A DNA stretch of 64,000 bases from an uncultured Collinsella sp. (GCA_902465015.1 CABQLK010000007.1:1-64000); one strand, 5' to 3'. Counted from the first letter of the stretch, positions 26,542 to 35,803 are shown. The notes: generated by a model not told the origin, from the letters alone. Numbers and translations are program-made.

Positions 26542-28986
26542 GTGAACGCCTTTGACCGCTACGCCCCGTTTATCCAAGACTTCATTTACTCCCACGATTG
26601 GGAGAGCCTGCGCTCCATCCAGGTTGCAGCAGCTGATGCCATCTTTAACACGCAAGATAATGTGCTCCTGACGGCATCCACGGCTTCCGGCAAAACCGAA
26701 GCGGCCTTCTTTCCCATCCTGACCGAGTTTTGGGAGAACCCGCCCGCAAGCGTGGGCGCCCTCTACATTGGCCCCCTCAAGGCGCTCATCAACGACCAAT
26801 TCGTCCGCCTCAACGACCTATGCGAAGAAGCCGATATCCCCGTCTGGCACTGGCATGGCGATGTCTCGCAGTCACACAAGGCCAAACTCATCAAAAAGCC
26901 GAGCGGCATCCTTCAGATTACGCCCGAATCGCTCGAGGCGCTCTTGATCCATAAGCACATGGCGATCCCGCGCATGTTTTGCGACCTGCGCTACGTCGTC
27001 ATCGACGAGGTTCATTCGCTCATGCGCGGCGACCGCGGCGGGCAGACGCTCTGTCTTATCGAGCGCCTCTCGCGCATGGCAGGCGTGCAGCCCCGCCGCA
27101 TTGGCCTTTCGGCCACCATCGGCGACCCCGAGCGCACGGGTGCCTTTCTCTCGCAGGGAACGGGACGCGACTGCGTTATCCCCCGTTTTGAGGAACCGCG
27201 TCGCGTGTGGCGCATCTCCATGGAGCACTTCTACAACTCGGGTCCCCAGGCTCAGCAGCGAGGATTCGTAGGCACGGGTCCTCAAGAGGCCGAAGTGCTT
27301 GCGTGCGAGCGCATCGAGGCGGCGGCATCCGCGGCACTGCCCGCCGGCGCCCAAGACATGCGTCACAGCGGACAGCTCACACAAGAGGAGCGCCGTCAAC
27401 GTCGTGAGCGGGCACGGGGCAAAGCCGCTCCCAAAGACCGTCGCACTTCCTCGGCCCCCGAGGGCGAAGTCGACATCCCACGAGCGACCGAGCAGGCGCT
27501 TCTCAACCCCACCGACACGGCGCCCGACAACGCCGACCCCGGCATGGGCTATATCTTCGAACACACCCGCGGCCGCAAGTGCCTGGTCTTTGCCAACTCA
27601 CGCGAGGAGGCAGAGGCCGTGTGCTCCATGCTGCGCAGCTACTGCGAAAGTCGACACGAGCCCGACCGCTTTCTCATCCACCACGGCAACCTTTCGGCAT
27701 CGCTGCGCGAAACGGCCGAGGAACTCATGCGCGATGAGGAGCAGGCACAGACAACCGTCACCACCTCTACGCTGGAGCTCGGTATCGATATCGGCCGCTT
27801 GGAGCGTGCCTTCCAGATCGACGCGCCGTTTACCGTCAGCTCCTTTTTGCAGCGAATGGGCCGCACGGGACGCCGCGATCTTCCGCCCGAGATGTGGTTT
27901 GTCATGCGCGAGGAAGAGCCCGAGCCGCGCACGATGATGCCCGAGACCATTCCGTGGAAGCTCCTGCAGGGCATCGCGCTCGTACAACTCTATCGCGAGG
28001 AAAAGTGGGTCGAGCCGCCCGAGCTCGATCGACTCCCCTACAGCCTGCTCTACCACCAGACCATGTCGACGCTCGCCAGCACCGGCGAGCTCACGCCGGC
28101 CGAGCTTGCTCAGCGCGTGCTCACGCTCAGCTATTTCCACCGCGTCTCGGCCGATGACTATCGCGTACTGCTGCGCCACCTCATCAAGATCGACCACATC
28201 CAGGTCACCGAGGGCGGTGGGCTCATCGTGGGTCTCGCGGGCGAGCGCATCATTAACAACTTTAAGTTCTACGCTGTGTTCCAGGAAAACGAGGAGTTCA
28301 CCGTTCGCAGCGAGTCGGCCGAGTTGGGCGCGATCGTCAATCCGCCACCGCCCGGTGAGCGCATCGCCATAGCCGGGCACTGCTGGATAGTCGAGGAAGT
28401 GGACTGGAAGCGACACACCGTCTTTGCCACGCAAGTCAAAGGTCGTGTGCCGGCATACTTTGGCGACTGCCCCGGCGACATTAACACGCATGTACTCGAG
28501 CGCATGCGCAAGGCGCTCAACGAGCACGCGGCATATCCGTACCTCATGGGCAACGCACGGGCACGCCTTGCACAGGCTCGTCATACCGCCGAGATTTCGG
28601 GTGCGGGGACCAAACCGCTCATCAACCTGGGTGGCGACACCTGGGTACTCTTCCCCTGGTTGGGCAGCTACGCCTTTCTGGCGCTCGAACGTATGCTCAA
28701 GATTAAGTGTGCCGCGGAGCTGGGCCTTCGCGGGCTCGATCCGTCGCGTCCATACTTTATGCAGTTTAAGATGAAGGCCGACGAAGAGACGTTCTTTGAG
28801 GTGCTCGCAGCCGAGGCCGAAAAGGACTTCGACCCCATCGAGCTCGTCTATCCCGGCGAGGTACCTTATTTTGATCGCTACGACGAGTACGTTCCCGAGG
28901 AGCTCGTGCGCAAAGGCTTCGCCGAAGGCGTGCTCGACATCGAGGGCATGAAGCAGCGCGTCCTCAGCTGGCGCGACCACGCCTAA
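26542..28986 (+). CDS. BrxHI/Lhr-like superfamily 2 DEAD/H helicase
   Basis: An 814-residue helicase. Motif I TASTASGKTEAAF starts near residue 44, motif II is DEVH (about residues 155-158), motif III is SAT (about 190) and motif VI is QRMGRTGRR (about 436-444). A basic, low-complexity insert (EERRQRRERARGK) sits between the two RecA domains. The rest is a large Lhr-type C-terminal region. BREX type 2 BrxHI helicases share this form. The GTG at 26542 follows AAGGGAGGCCCC; a longer TTG frame from 26512 lacks a good site. The hairpin at 26424 separates it from the ATPase gene and may lower its expression. Confidence 0.88.
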   Translation: MNAFDRYAPFIQDFIYSHDWESLRSIQVAAADAIFNTQDNVLLTASTASGKTEAAFFPILTEFWENPPASVGALYIGPLKALINDQFVRLNDLCEEADIPVWHWHGDVSQSHKAKLIKKPSGILQITPESLEALLIHKHMAIPRMFCDLRYVVIDEVHSLMRGDRGGQTLCLIERLSRMAGVQPRRIGLSATIGDPERTGAFLSQGTGRDCVIPRFEEPRRVWRISMEHFYNSGPQAQQRGFVGTGPQEAEVLACERIEAAASAALPAGAQDMRHSGQLTQEERRQRRERARGKAAPKDRRTSSAPEGEVDIPRATEQALLNPTDTAPDNADPGMGYIFEHTRGRKCLVFANSREEAEAVCSMLRSYCESRHEPDRFLIHHGNLSASLRETAEELMRDEEQAQTTVTTSTLELGIDIGRLERAFQIDAPFTVSSFLQRMGRTGRRDLPPEMWFVMREEEPEPRTMMPETIPWKLLQGIALVQLYREEKWVEPPELDRLPYSLLYHQTMSTLASTGELTPAELAQRVLTLSYFHRVSADDYRVLLRHLIKIDHIQVTEGGGLIVGLAGERIINNFKFYAVFQENEEFTVRSESAELGAIVNPPPPGERIAIAGHCWIVEEVDWKRHTVFATQVKGRVPAYFGDCPGDINTHVLERMRKALNEHAAYPYLMGNARARLAQARHTAEISGAGTKPLINLGGDTWVLFPWLGSYAFLALERMLKIKCAAELGLRGLDPSRPYFMQFKMKADEETFFEVLAAEAEKDFDPIELVYPGEVPYFDRYDEYVPEELVRKGFAEGVLDIEGMKQRVLSWRDHA

Positions 28987-28990
28987 GACC

Positions 28991-29012
28991 AGTCTTTTGG
29001 GACGGAAAGACT
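28991..29012. terminator. Short hairpin between convergent genes
   Basis: Arms AGTCTTT (28991-28997) and AAAGACT (29006-29012) enclose TGGGACGG. It occupies the whole gap between the helicase gene and the convergent spermidine synthase-like gene, and could stop transcription from both sides. Confidence 0.55.
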
Positions 29013-29890
29013 TACTTGTCGTGAAGGACGGTGCCGAGGAAGTCGGTGTCGAAGGGCACAGCTTCGGCAAAGGCGTAGTCGCCGTCGCTGGCGATAAGCA
29101 GGTGGTTCTCCTCGCCGCCGAACTCCGCATCGCCACATGGGACCACCCAAGCATGGTCGAACACCTCAAGCGCCGTGGCGGCACAGTCGCGCAGGAACGC
29201 CACATCGCTCCCCTCGTTTGCACTCACGATATTGGCAACGTAGACGCCACCGACATTTAGGCTGCCCCGCACCAAACGCAACGCCTCAACCGTCGCCAGC
29301 TCGCGTACGGGCTCGGCACCGCCAAAGCAATCGCTCACGACCACGTCGTAGCGACGATGGCCCACACTCGTCACGCCCAGATATGAGCGAGCCTCAGCGG
29401 TAATCACCCGCAAGCGGTCGCCCACCGCGCGCTCCAGCTCGTCCAGGTAGAACCAACGGCGCGCCAGGCGCGTAATCTCGGCATCGTACTCAATGACGTC
29501 CATGCGCAAGCTCTCGTGCGACATCAGCGCGAACTTGGGATAGGCAAACCCACCGCCGCCCAGCATAAGCGTACGGTCGATACCGTGACCATAAGCGTCA
29601 CGCATTGCGTCCTCGGCCTCAAACGCATCGTCAAATGCACGATAATACGCAAAGACGGGCTCTGCCCAACGATCGCCAACATAGCTTGCGCTTTGGTAGA
29701 CGCCGCCCTGCACGAGCACGCGAATCTCATCGCCGCCCTCATCGTGCACGCGTTTCACGCGCGCCAACCCATTGCGGGTTCGCGCAACCTGCAGACAGGC
29801 AGCACGAACAGCGACAGCGGCCGCACCAAGCGCCGCGGCTCCCAGAGCAACGCCGGCAACGACGCCGGCAGAAACACTCGACTTGTTCAT
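29012..29890 (-). CDS. Spermidine synthase-like protein with N-terminal membrane helix
   Basis: A 292-residue Rossmann-fold protein of the spermidine synthase/SAM methyltransferase group. The first 30 residues form an Ala/Val-rich hydrophobic segment, so it is probably membrane-anchored. The nucleotide-binding motif is MLGGGGFAYPK (near residue 110), followed by VIEYDAEITRLARRWF and VVVSDCFGGAEPV. True SpeE has a DGE-type loop and a DSSDP-type motif, and here DCFGG replaces the latter, so polyamine synthesis is unproven. Its Shine-Dalgarno AAAAGGAGCT lies in the end of elp3, which finishes one base before it starts. Confidence 0.75.
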   Translation of the reverse strand: MNKSSVSAGVVAGVALGAAALGAAAVAVRAACLQVARTRNGLARVKRVHDEGGDEIRVLVQGGVYQSASYVGDRWAEPVFAYYRAFDDAFEAEDAMRDAYGHGIDRTLMLGGGGFAYPKFALMSHESLRMDVIEYDAEITRLARRWFYLDELERAVGDRLRVITAEARSYLGVTSVGHRRYDVVVSDCFGGAEPVRELATVEALRLVRGSLNVGGVYVANIVSANEGSDVAFLRDCAATALEVFDHAWVVPCGDAEFGGEENHLLIASDGDYAFAEAVPFDTDFLGTVLHDK

Positions 29891-31798
29891 CTAGAGCTCC
29901 TTTTGCAGATAAAGGCCATGGTCATAAAATCCAAGATGGCGATAGTACTCGCGTGTGCCAATCGCGCTAATCACGTTGATGCGCGCATAGCCCGCATCTC
30001 GGGCAATCTCGCACGCACGCTCTACGAGCAAACGCCCCAACCCGTGATGCTGCGCCGCCTGGCCTTGATCCCCCACGCGCGCCGCCATGCCATACACGTG
30101 CACCTCGCGAATCATCGCCTCGTCCGGCGTCGTCGGCAACTCGTCCGCATGCGCGGCAACAAACGAATGGTCGGGCAGCGACAACCGCAAAAAGCCCGCG
30201 ATCTTGCCCTGCGGCGTCACCCACTGCAAAAAGCGCTCGTAAGTCACCGGCGTCTCGTACGCCACTTCCTCATCAAGAGATAGCTCATCCAAGTCGGCAC
30301 CCGCCGTGCTGATCTCGCGATAGCGAATCTCACGCACCGTTGCACCGTCACCCCGAGCAGCCAGGCGGTTCTCAACGAGTTGACGCAGGTTGGGCTTCTT
30401 GTTGCCCACCATGATGTCATCGGAACTAAAATCGCGGATCATGCGACTGATACGGCAGAACGACGGCGTCACCACGATGTCATCGGCCAGCACATCGAGC
30501 AACTCGTCCTCGGTATAGGGGCGCCACTCGCCACGCTCATAGCAACCCACCAGACGCGAGCCCTCGATGAGCGCGCACGGGTAAACCTTGACCTCGTCGG
30601 GCATAAAGGCCCCTTCGGTCATAAAGCGTTCGTAGTCGCGCTTGTCCCCCTCGGGCGTGGCGCCCAGCAAGTTAAGCATAAAATGCGCGTGGATCTTAAA
30701 GCCAAACAGGCGCGCAAGCGAAAACGCCCGCTCGATCTGAGCCACCGAAATACGACGCTCGTTGATATCGAGCAAATGTTGGTCGAGACTCTGAATACCC
30801 ATCTGGATCTTGGTGCAGCCCAGGCAGCGGATAAGCGTGAGGGTCTGCGGCGTCACGGCATCGGGGCGCGTCTCGATAACGAGCCCCACCACGCGATGCT
30901 TCGCCGTCTCGTTGATGTGCTGCTGGCGCTCGAGCTCCTCCATCGTTGCCGTCTGCCACTCGGCAACCTCGCCCCACGGCGTACCAGGGCCGTACAGACG
31001 ACGCACCGCGCGGTTATAGCCGCCCACGGCAGCATCCACACGCTCCTGCTCGTCGGCAACGCCGGCAGCAAGCTCAGCCTCGTCAGTCGCAATGCCGGCA
31101 GCCCGATAGCGCTCGCGACGCTCCGCCACCACCGGCGGCAGCGCATCGGCGGGCGCGTCATCGAGCAGGCGCCCCGCCTCGGCACGGCTGATGCCCGGAC
31201 GCGCCAACATGGGGTTAGCCGCCACACCAGCCACGGCATCGTCATTGAGCGCGCGGAAAAGCTCCGACATAAACCACGCCTGATACCCTTGCGGATAGTC
31301 GCTCCAGGTACCGCCGAGCACAATGAGCTCAATCTTATCGGTCGCATGCCCCATCTGCGAAAGCGCCGTCAAACGGGCACTCACTTGCAGATACGGGTCG
31401 AAGCAGTTTTGCTCCGCACGGGCACACGCCGGCTCGGCATGCAGATAGCTTTTAGGCATGCGCAGATCGTTGGGGCAAAACAGGCAATCGCCCGAGCACG
31501 GCCAGGGCTTGGTGATAACGGTAATGGTCGCCACGCCCGAAGCCGTGCGGCGCGGCTTCATGCGCAGCACCTGCAGCAGTTGGCGCTCCAGCTCCGCATC
31601 GACATTCCAACCAGCCCAACGAACCGGCTCCTCACGTTTGACCCGCTGGTAAAACGGCAGCAAGCGGCGCTTGGCCAGGTCACGTTTGTCGGCACCCTCG
31701 CGGCGCGCCTCGGCATGTATCAGTTTGACGAGTGCCTTGTCGTCCACGGTCTCGCCACGGCGCAGGGCCTCGAGTATGTTCAAGATAATCTGTTCCAT
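29891..31798 (-). CDS. Elp3-family tRNA uridine-34 modification enzyme (radical SAM plus GNAT)
   Basis: A 635-residue bacterial Elp3 homologue that, by family, adds a carboxymethyl-type group to tRNA wobble uridine using acetyl-CoA and SAM chemistry. The radical SAM CxxxCxxC motif is PCSGDCLFCPN near residue 106. The middle holds GIQSLDQHLLDINERR, and the conserved KVYPCALIEGSRL segment follows. The final 150 residues are a GNAT acetyltransferase domain with GLGRLLVERA and YYRHLGFYDHGLY. It starts 98 bp from the convergently oriented end of DUF4097 sequence upstream and is co-directional with the spermidine synthase-like gene. Confidence 0.92.
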   Translation of the reverse strand: MEQIILNILEALRRGETVDDKALVKLIHAEARREGADKRDLAKRRLLPFYQRVKREEPVRWAGWNVDAELERQLLQVLRMKPRRTASGVATITVITKPWPCSGDCLFCPNDLRMPKSYLHAEPACARAEQNCFDPYLQVSARLTALSQMGHATDKIELIVLGGTWSDYPQGYQAWFMSELFRALNDDAVAGVAANPMLARPGISRAEAGRLLDDAPADALPPVVAERRERYRAAGIATDEAELAAGVADEQERVDAAVGGYNRAVRRLYGPGTPWGEVAEWQTATMEELERQQHINETAKHRVVGLVIETRPDAVTPQTLTLIRCLGCTKIQMGIQSLDQHLLDINERRISVAQIERAFSLARLFGFKIHAHFMLNLLGATPEGDKRDYERFMTEGAFMPDEVKVYPCALIEGSRLVGCYERGEWRPYTEDELLDVLADDIVVTPSFCRISRMIRDFSSDDIMVGNKKPNLRQLVENRLAARGDGATVREIRYREISTAGADLDELSLDEEVAYETPVTYERFLQWVTPQGKIAGFLRLSLPDHSFVAAHADELPTTPDEAMIREVHVYGMAARVGDQGQAAQHHGLGRLLVERACEIARDAGYARINVISAIGTREYYRHLGFYDHGLYLQKEL

Positions 31799-31896
31799 GC
31801 CCCCATTGTAAAGGCAAAGGCGCCGGAGCCCGTCATGGCCCCGACGCCTCCATCAAAGAGCGCAGCTATGGTATATAAGTCTTCGATAACCGCCCG

Positions 31897-32799
31897 TCAC
31901 TCTGAATCAAATGACATGTCGCCCGAACCGACCTCAAAACGATACGTAGCAGACTTATCGCCGTTATCGAATTCAAGATTCAAAATGGTCTCGCCGTCGT
32001 AGCCAAGCGGAAGGAAATCGCTCTCGAAGTCGCCGCTGCCCAAGGTAAGGCTCGCCTTAAAGCCCGTCGAGTTCGGAACCATCATCTCCACATCGCCCGA
32101 GCCCACACTCACGTCCATCGACTTCGCGGGGGCCTGGTAGAGCTCGAACGTCACATCGCCCGAACCGACCTCAGCACTGAGCGCATCAGTCACGCTGCCC
32201 GCAAACTCTACATCTCCCGCACCCAGGAAAAGGTCGAAACCATCACAGGTGACACCGGCAATCTGCAGATCACCCGAGCCCACGTGTGCGTTGACTCCCT
32301 TCAGATGTTCGGCAACACGGCGCGGCAGCTCGACCGTAACTGAGCGATCGATTGCCTTACCGTCATCACTTCCAAACTGGGAAACCTTGAGCGTCGAGTC
32401 CTCGACGGATGCGATGTTCTGCGTCGCGGCCTTGGAGGCATCCATACCATTGGCAACGCGTCCCCGCTCGATAACGCGAGCCTTGTTACCATCAATAACC
32501 TTGACGTCCACCGTAGCCGCATCGATATCGAAATCGAGGTAGCGAAACTCATCGGCATCAAAGGTCGTACACGAAAGCTGCTGAGGCCGAGCGGAATAGT
32601 TACCGCCATCGTTCATAAAATCGTCGTCATCAACCACGTCGTCCATACCGGACAAGCCGGGTATAACATCGTCGAGATCCCACGGGCCATCAAAATGAAT
32701 CAAAGTCCGCGAAACGCCAAAAACAAGCCCGATAATCAGTACAAACGCTCCGATGCCGACGCCCAGGCGCAGCTTGGATTCATGCGAAAGCTTCATCAT
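31897..32799 (-). CDS. DUF4097-type membrane-anchored beta-repeat protein
   Basis: A 300-residue protein. One membrane helix lies at residues 13-31, followed by an exported repeat region. The motif VGSGD or a close form (VGSGDLQ, LGAGDVE, VGSGDVT, VGSGDVE, LGSGDFE, VGSGDMS) recurs at 20-30 residue spacing, the pattern of DUF4097 putative adhesin/beta-helix domains. Function is unknown; the family often pairs with small regulators or PspC-like proteins. It overlaps the XRE regulator stop as ATGA, so the two are coupled and probably functionally linked in sensing or responding to the envelope. Confidence 0.82.
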   Translation of the reverse strand: MMKLSHESKLRLGVGIGAFVLIIGLVFGVSRTLIHFDGPWDLDDVIPGLSGMDDVVDDDDFMNDGGNYSARPQQLSCTTFDADEFRYLDFDIDAATVDVKVIDGNKARVIERGRVANGMDASKAATQNIASVEDSTLKVSQFGSDDGKAIDRSVTVELPRRVAEHLKGVNAHVGSGDLQIAGVTCDGFDLFLGAGDVEFAGSVTDALSAEVGSGDVTFELYQAPAKSMDVSVGSGDVEMMVPNSTGFKASLTLGSGDFESDFLPLGYDGETILNLEFDNGDKSATYRFEVGSGDMSFDSE

Positions 32800-33518
32800 T
32801 TGTCACCTTCTTTGGCACATGGCTCAGCGGTGGCCGCGGTAGCCACGTCAGCATCAGGTTCCGCAGAAGTATCCTTCCCCTGGGCCCTGACCGCCACCGG
32901 TGCCGGACCAACCTGAATATCCCCGCGCGCCCAATCGCCATCGAGTGCACGCGCCACCCAGTGATAGATGGGAATCGTGAAGAAGATCAGCGCAGCAAAG
33001 GGGCCGGCACCAAACAGGAACATCAGTAAAAAGAACAGCAGCCAGCACACGGCCCAATACGGGAATGACTGGAACGGACCCTTCACCGGAGTCGGACCAG
33101 CCGCACCGGTACCCGTCACCTGAGCCGTCGCCGCATTGGCAGCCTGCGCACTCCAGCTTGCCGCCTGCGCCGCCTTGGCTGCCGCGTCACTTGCCTGCGT
33201 TGCCGCCTCGGTGGCGCGCGCCGCCGCCTCATGGGTGCGGGCGCGCTCTGCCGCCTCGGCCTCGCGCTGACGAGCGCGGTCCTCGTTCTCAAACTCGATA
33301 TCGTCCTCAATCTCATCGCTCGGATTGAGCAGCTCGTCCAGACTCACACCATAGAGCTTGGCGAGCGAGATCAGGTTCTCGGTATCGGGCGAGCTCTCCG
33401 CACGCTCCCATTTACTAACCGCCTGGCGCGACAGCCCCAGCTTTCGCGCCAGCCCTTCTTGGCTAAAGCCCTTGCTGCGGCGAAGGTCGGCGAGTCGCTG
33501 CGCAGTTTCTACATTCAT
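32796..33518 (-). CDS. XRE-family transcriptional regulator with membrane helices
   Basis: A 240-residue regulator. Residues 1-65 form a Cro/CI-type helix-turn-helix (RSKGFSQEGLARKLGLSRQAVSKWER). A long Ala/Glu-rich coiled-coil-like linker (residues 80-140) leads to two hydrophobic segments (near residues 152-190) and a short cytoplasmic tail. This is a DNA-binding domain tied to the membrane. The ATG at 33518 follows GGAGGAACC; the frame upstream to 33767 is not conserved. It is coupled to the DUF4097 gene and may control its own operon in response to an envelope signal. Confidence 0.85.
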   Translation of the reverse strand: MNVETAQRLADLRRSKGFSQEGLARKLGLSRQAVSKWERAESSPDTENLISLAKLYGVSLDELLNPSDEIEDDIEFENEDRARQREAEAAERARTHEAAARATEAATQASDAAAKAAQAASWSAQAANAATAQVTGTGAAGPTPVKGPFQSFPYWAVCWLLFFLLMFLFGAGPFAALIFFTIPIYHWVARALDGDWARGDIQVGPAPVAVRAQGKDTSAEPDADVATAATAEPCAKEGDK

Positions 33519-33734
33519 GGTTCCTCCTATGTGATGCCAGCCGTGCCGCCGGACCGTTTTTGTTCTTAAGGCGCCTTGCACAGTTAAAAATCTATCCGCC
33601 ACCGCCAAAAGCATGCCACCTATTCTAGTGAGATTTTTGACAACTGGCGGTTGCGGGCACATATGAGCTGCGGAAATGTGTCCAAACAAAGCAATGAGCC
33701 GCAGCTCGGTTGTCCCCGTTGCGGCGTTAACGGT

Positions 33735-33748
33735 AGTATGGTCATACT
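33735..33748. promoter_or_regulatory. Perfect palindrome AGTATG-GT-CATACT upstream of the methyltransferase gene
   Basis: Six-base arms separated by two bases, 38 bp before the GTG at 33786. It could be an operator. It lies in the divergent region shared with the XRE/DUF4097 operon, whose regulator is a candidate binder. Confidence 0.4.
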
Positions 33749-33785
33749 GTTTATTCCGCACCGCCAACGGAGGGAGTTCCGCGCC

Positions 33786-34658
33786 GTGAACCGCGATTTC
33801 GCCTCATCGCTCATCCAGCTCAACAACACGTTCTATCGCGAGCACTCCGCCTCCTTTTCCGATACGCGCCAGGCCCCGTGGCCCGGCTGGGTGCGCACCA
33901 TGGACATCGCGCTCGAACAGCTCGACGTCGCCACGATCGAGCATCCCGTCCGCGTCTTCGATCTCGCCTGCGGCAATATGCGATTCGAAAACTTTGCCGC
34001 CGGCGGCGCACTTGCCGCCAAGGGCGTCGACGGCGCAAACCCCTCGGCAGATGCCAGCTGCCCGTTTGAGTTCTATGGCGTCGACTCGTGTCAAGACCTG
34101 GCCATCGATGCACATGGCCACGCGCTGCGCATTCCCAACCTGCACTTCCAGGAACTCGACGTGCTCGACGCCCTCATGAAGCTCAACCCCGCCGAAACAC
34201 CCGACGTGCTTTTCGACGCCCCGCTCGCCGATATCTCGGTCTGCTTTGGCTTTATGCACCACGTGCCGTCGTGCGAGTACCGCGTACGCGTGCTCGACGC
34301 CCTGGTGCGGCAAACGCGCCCGGGCGGCATCATCGCCATCAGCTTTTGGGAGTTTATGAACGACGAGCGCATGGCGCGCAAGGCCGTTCGAGCCGAAGCC
34401 CGCGCCGAGCTCACCCCGCCGTTTGAGGGTTACGATTCCGCGCAGTTTGAAGCCGGCGACCACCTCATTGGCTGGCAAAACGACCGCCACGCCTACCGCT
34501 ATTGCCATCACTTTGACGATCAGCAGATCACCGACCTGGTGCGCGGCGTCCGTACGTTCTACAAAAGCGGCGAGGTCCCCGTGCGCGAGCTTGAGCGTTT
34601 CCATGCCGACGGTCGCAGCGGCGAGCTCAACCGTTATGTGATCCTCAAGCGCCTGTAG
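33786..34658 (+). CDS. Class I SAM-dependent methyltransferase
   Basis: A 290-residue Rossmann-fold methyltransferase. Motif I is VRVFDLACGNMRFENF (near residue 58), followed by FYGVDSCQDLAIDA, then ISVCFGFMHHVPS and the post-motif RQTRPGGIIAISFWEF. This looks like a small-molecule or general methyltransferase; the substrate is unknown. The GTG at 33786 lies nine bases after GGAGGGAG. It sits just ahead of trmB, 117 bp apart, on the same strand. Confidence 0.82.
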   Translation: MNRDFASSLIQLNNTFYREHSASFSDTRQAPWPGWVRTMDIALEQLDVATIEHPVRVFDLACGNMRFENFAAGGALAAKGVDGANPSADASCPFEFYGVDSCQDLAIDAHGHALRIPNLHFQELDVLDALMKLNPAETPDVLFDAPLADISVCFGFMHHVPSCEYRVRVLDALVRQTRPGGIIAISFWEFMNDERMARKAVRAEARAELTPPFEGYDSAQFEAGDHLIGWQNDRHAYRYCHHFDDQQITDLVRGVRTFYKSGEVPVRELERFHADGRSGELNRYVILKRL

Positions 34659-34775
34659 GCATCGACGACTCGCCGCCGAGCCGTGCCGCGTCTTTCGGGC
34701 AAACTATGCCCACCCTTTTCAACCCATTGACGGAACGCGCAGCTATGCGTTCCATATTTATGACCAAGGAGCCTC

Positions 34776-35615
34776 ATGGGAGCCGTCCACGTTCGCACGC
34801 CTAAGAACTTTGTGCTCGAGGAGCGCCTGGAGCGCTACGCCGATGCGATTGAGACGAACCCCGAGGCCTATGCCGGAGATTGGCGTGAAGTCTGTGTGCC
34901 AGTTGGCAGCAAGCCATTCGAACACCTTCACCTGGATCTTGGCTGCGGCAAGGGAACGTACCTTGTAGAGCGCGCGGCCCACGAGCCAAACACCCTCTTT
35001 ATCGGCATGGACCAGGAGCCCATCTGCATTGCCTATGCCGCGCAGAAAATCTGCGAGCAGGAGCTATCCAACGCACTCGTCCTGCCCCGAGGCGCCGCAT
35101 CGCTGCCACAGCTATTTGCCGCAGGCGAGCTCGATGCCATCACCATTAACTTTCCCACGCCGCAGCCCAAGGCCAAGTACGCTAAAAAACGACTCGTCCA
35201 TGTCGACCATCTGATGCTCTATCGCCCGCTCTTTGCAGTCGGCGCCACCGTCACACTGCGAACCGACAGCAAGCCTCTGCGCGACTACGCCCTGGGACAG
35301 TTTGCCGCGGCCGGCTACGATACGCTTTGGGTAAGTGACGACGTCCGCCGCGACCATCCCGAGCACCCCGAGACCGAGTACGAGTGCCGCACGCGCGAGA
35401 TGGGCGCCACCGTCTATGGCATTTGCGCCACACCCGGCGCGCAGCCTAGCGATGAACAGCTCGCGGCGGGCCGCGTGCAGGAGCAAAGCCTTGCCTGCTA
35501 CCTGCCCGACAACCTCGATGAGCTCACCTATGTACCTCTGGGCATGGAAGAGGCCGTCGAGAACTTTAGAAACCGCGCCCGCAAAGGCAAGAAGCGCCTG
35601 CCGCAAGAGTCCTAG
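34776..35615 (+). CDS. trmB: tRNA (guanine-N7)-methyltransferase-like protein (TrmB family)
   Basis: A 279-residue SAM methyltransferase of the TrmB family, which makes m7G46 in tRNA. Motif I is HLDLGCGKGTYLVE (near residue 50). The TrmB hallmark after motif IV appears as NFPTPQPKAKYAKKRLVH, where canonical enzymes have FPDPWPKKRH followed by KRR; the DPW is replaced by TPQ, so divergence in the substrate loop is notable. The C-terminus extends beyond the usual length with a basic RARKGKKRLP tail. The ATG at 34776 follows AAGGAGCCTC. Confidence 0.82.
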   Translation: MGAVHVRTPKNFVLEERLERYADAIETNPEAYAGDWREVCVPVGSKPFEHLHLDLGCGKGTYLVERAAHEPNTLFIGMDQEPICIAYAAQKICEQELSNALVLPRGAASLPQLFAAGELDAITINFPTPQPKAKYAKKRLVHVDHLMLYRPLFAVGATVTLRTDSKPLRDYALGQFAAAGYDTLWVSDDVRRDHPEHPETEYECRTREMGATVYGICATPGAQPSDEQLAAGRVQEQSLACYLPDNLDELTYVPLGMEEAVENFRNRARKGKKRLPQES

Positions 35616-35680
35616 GGACCTCTGATGGTCGCGGTGTCGGCAAACAAGCGCAAATAGGCGCCAGCGAACGGCCCTTAAAC

Positions 35681-35803
35681 CTAAGTGAGTAGACTTTTTT
35701 GCAATAGCCAAGCACAACCCACATAACGAAAACTAAAACCGCAGGTAGAGCCCTTACGCAAAAGCCATGTGCTCGCGACATCGCGGAAAGTCTACTCACT
35801 TAG
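35681..35803. repeat. 123-bp inverted-repeat element (MITE-like)
   Basis: Perfect 17-bp terminal inverted repeats, CTAAGTGAGTAGACTTT (35681-35697) and its complement (35787-35803), flank about 89 bp without a gene. Inner segments can also pair (TTTTGC with GCAAAA, AGCAC with GTGCT). No clear target-site duplication is visible. It is the main content of the 309-bp gap between trmB and the helicase gene. Confidence 0.8.

Noticed and set aside
23368..28986. Complete BREX system
   Set aside because: PglX, PglZ, BrxA/B and Lon-like genes are absent on either side; only BrxD-like and BrxHI-like families are present.
27598..29223. A 541-residue minus-strand frame opposite the helicase gene
   Set aside because: Antisense shadow across the helicase and the end of the spermidine synthase-like gene; no conserved motif.
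30380..32002. A 540-residue plus-strand frame opposite elp3
   Set aside because: Shadow of the elp3 gene, which has clear radical SAM and GNAT motifs.
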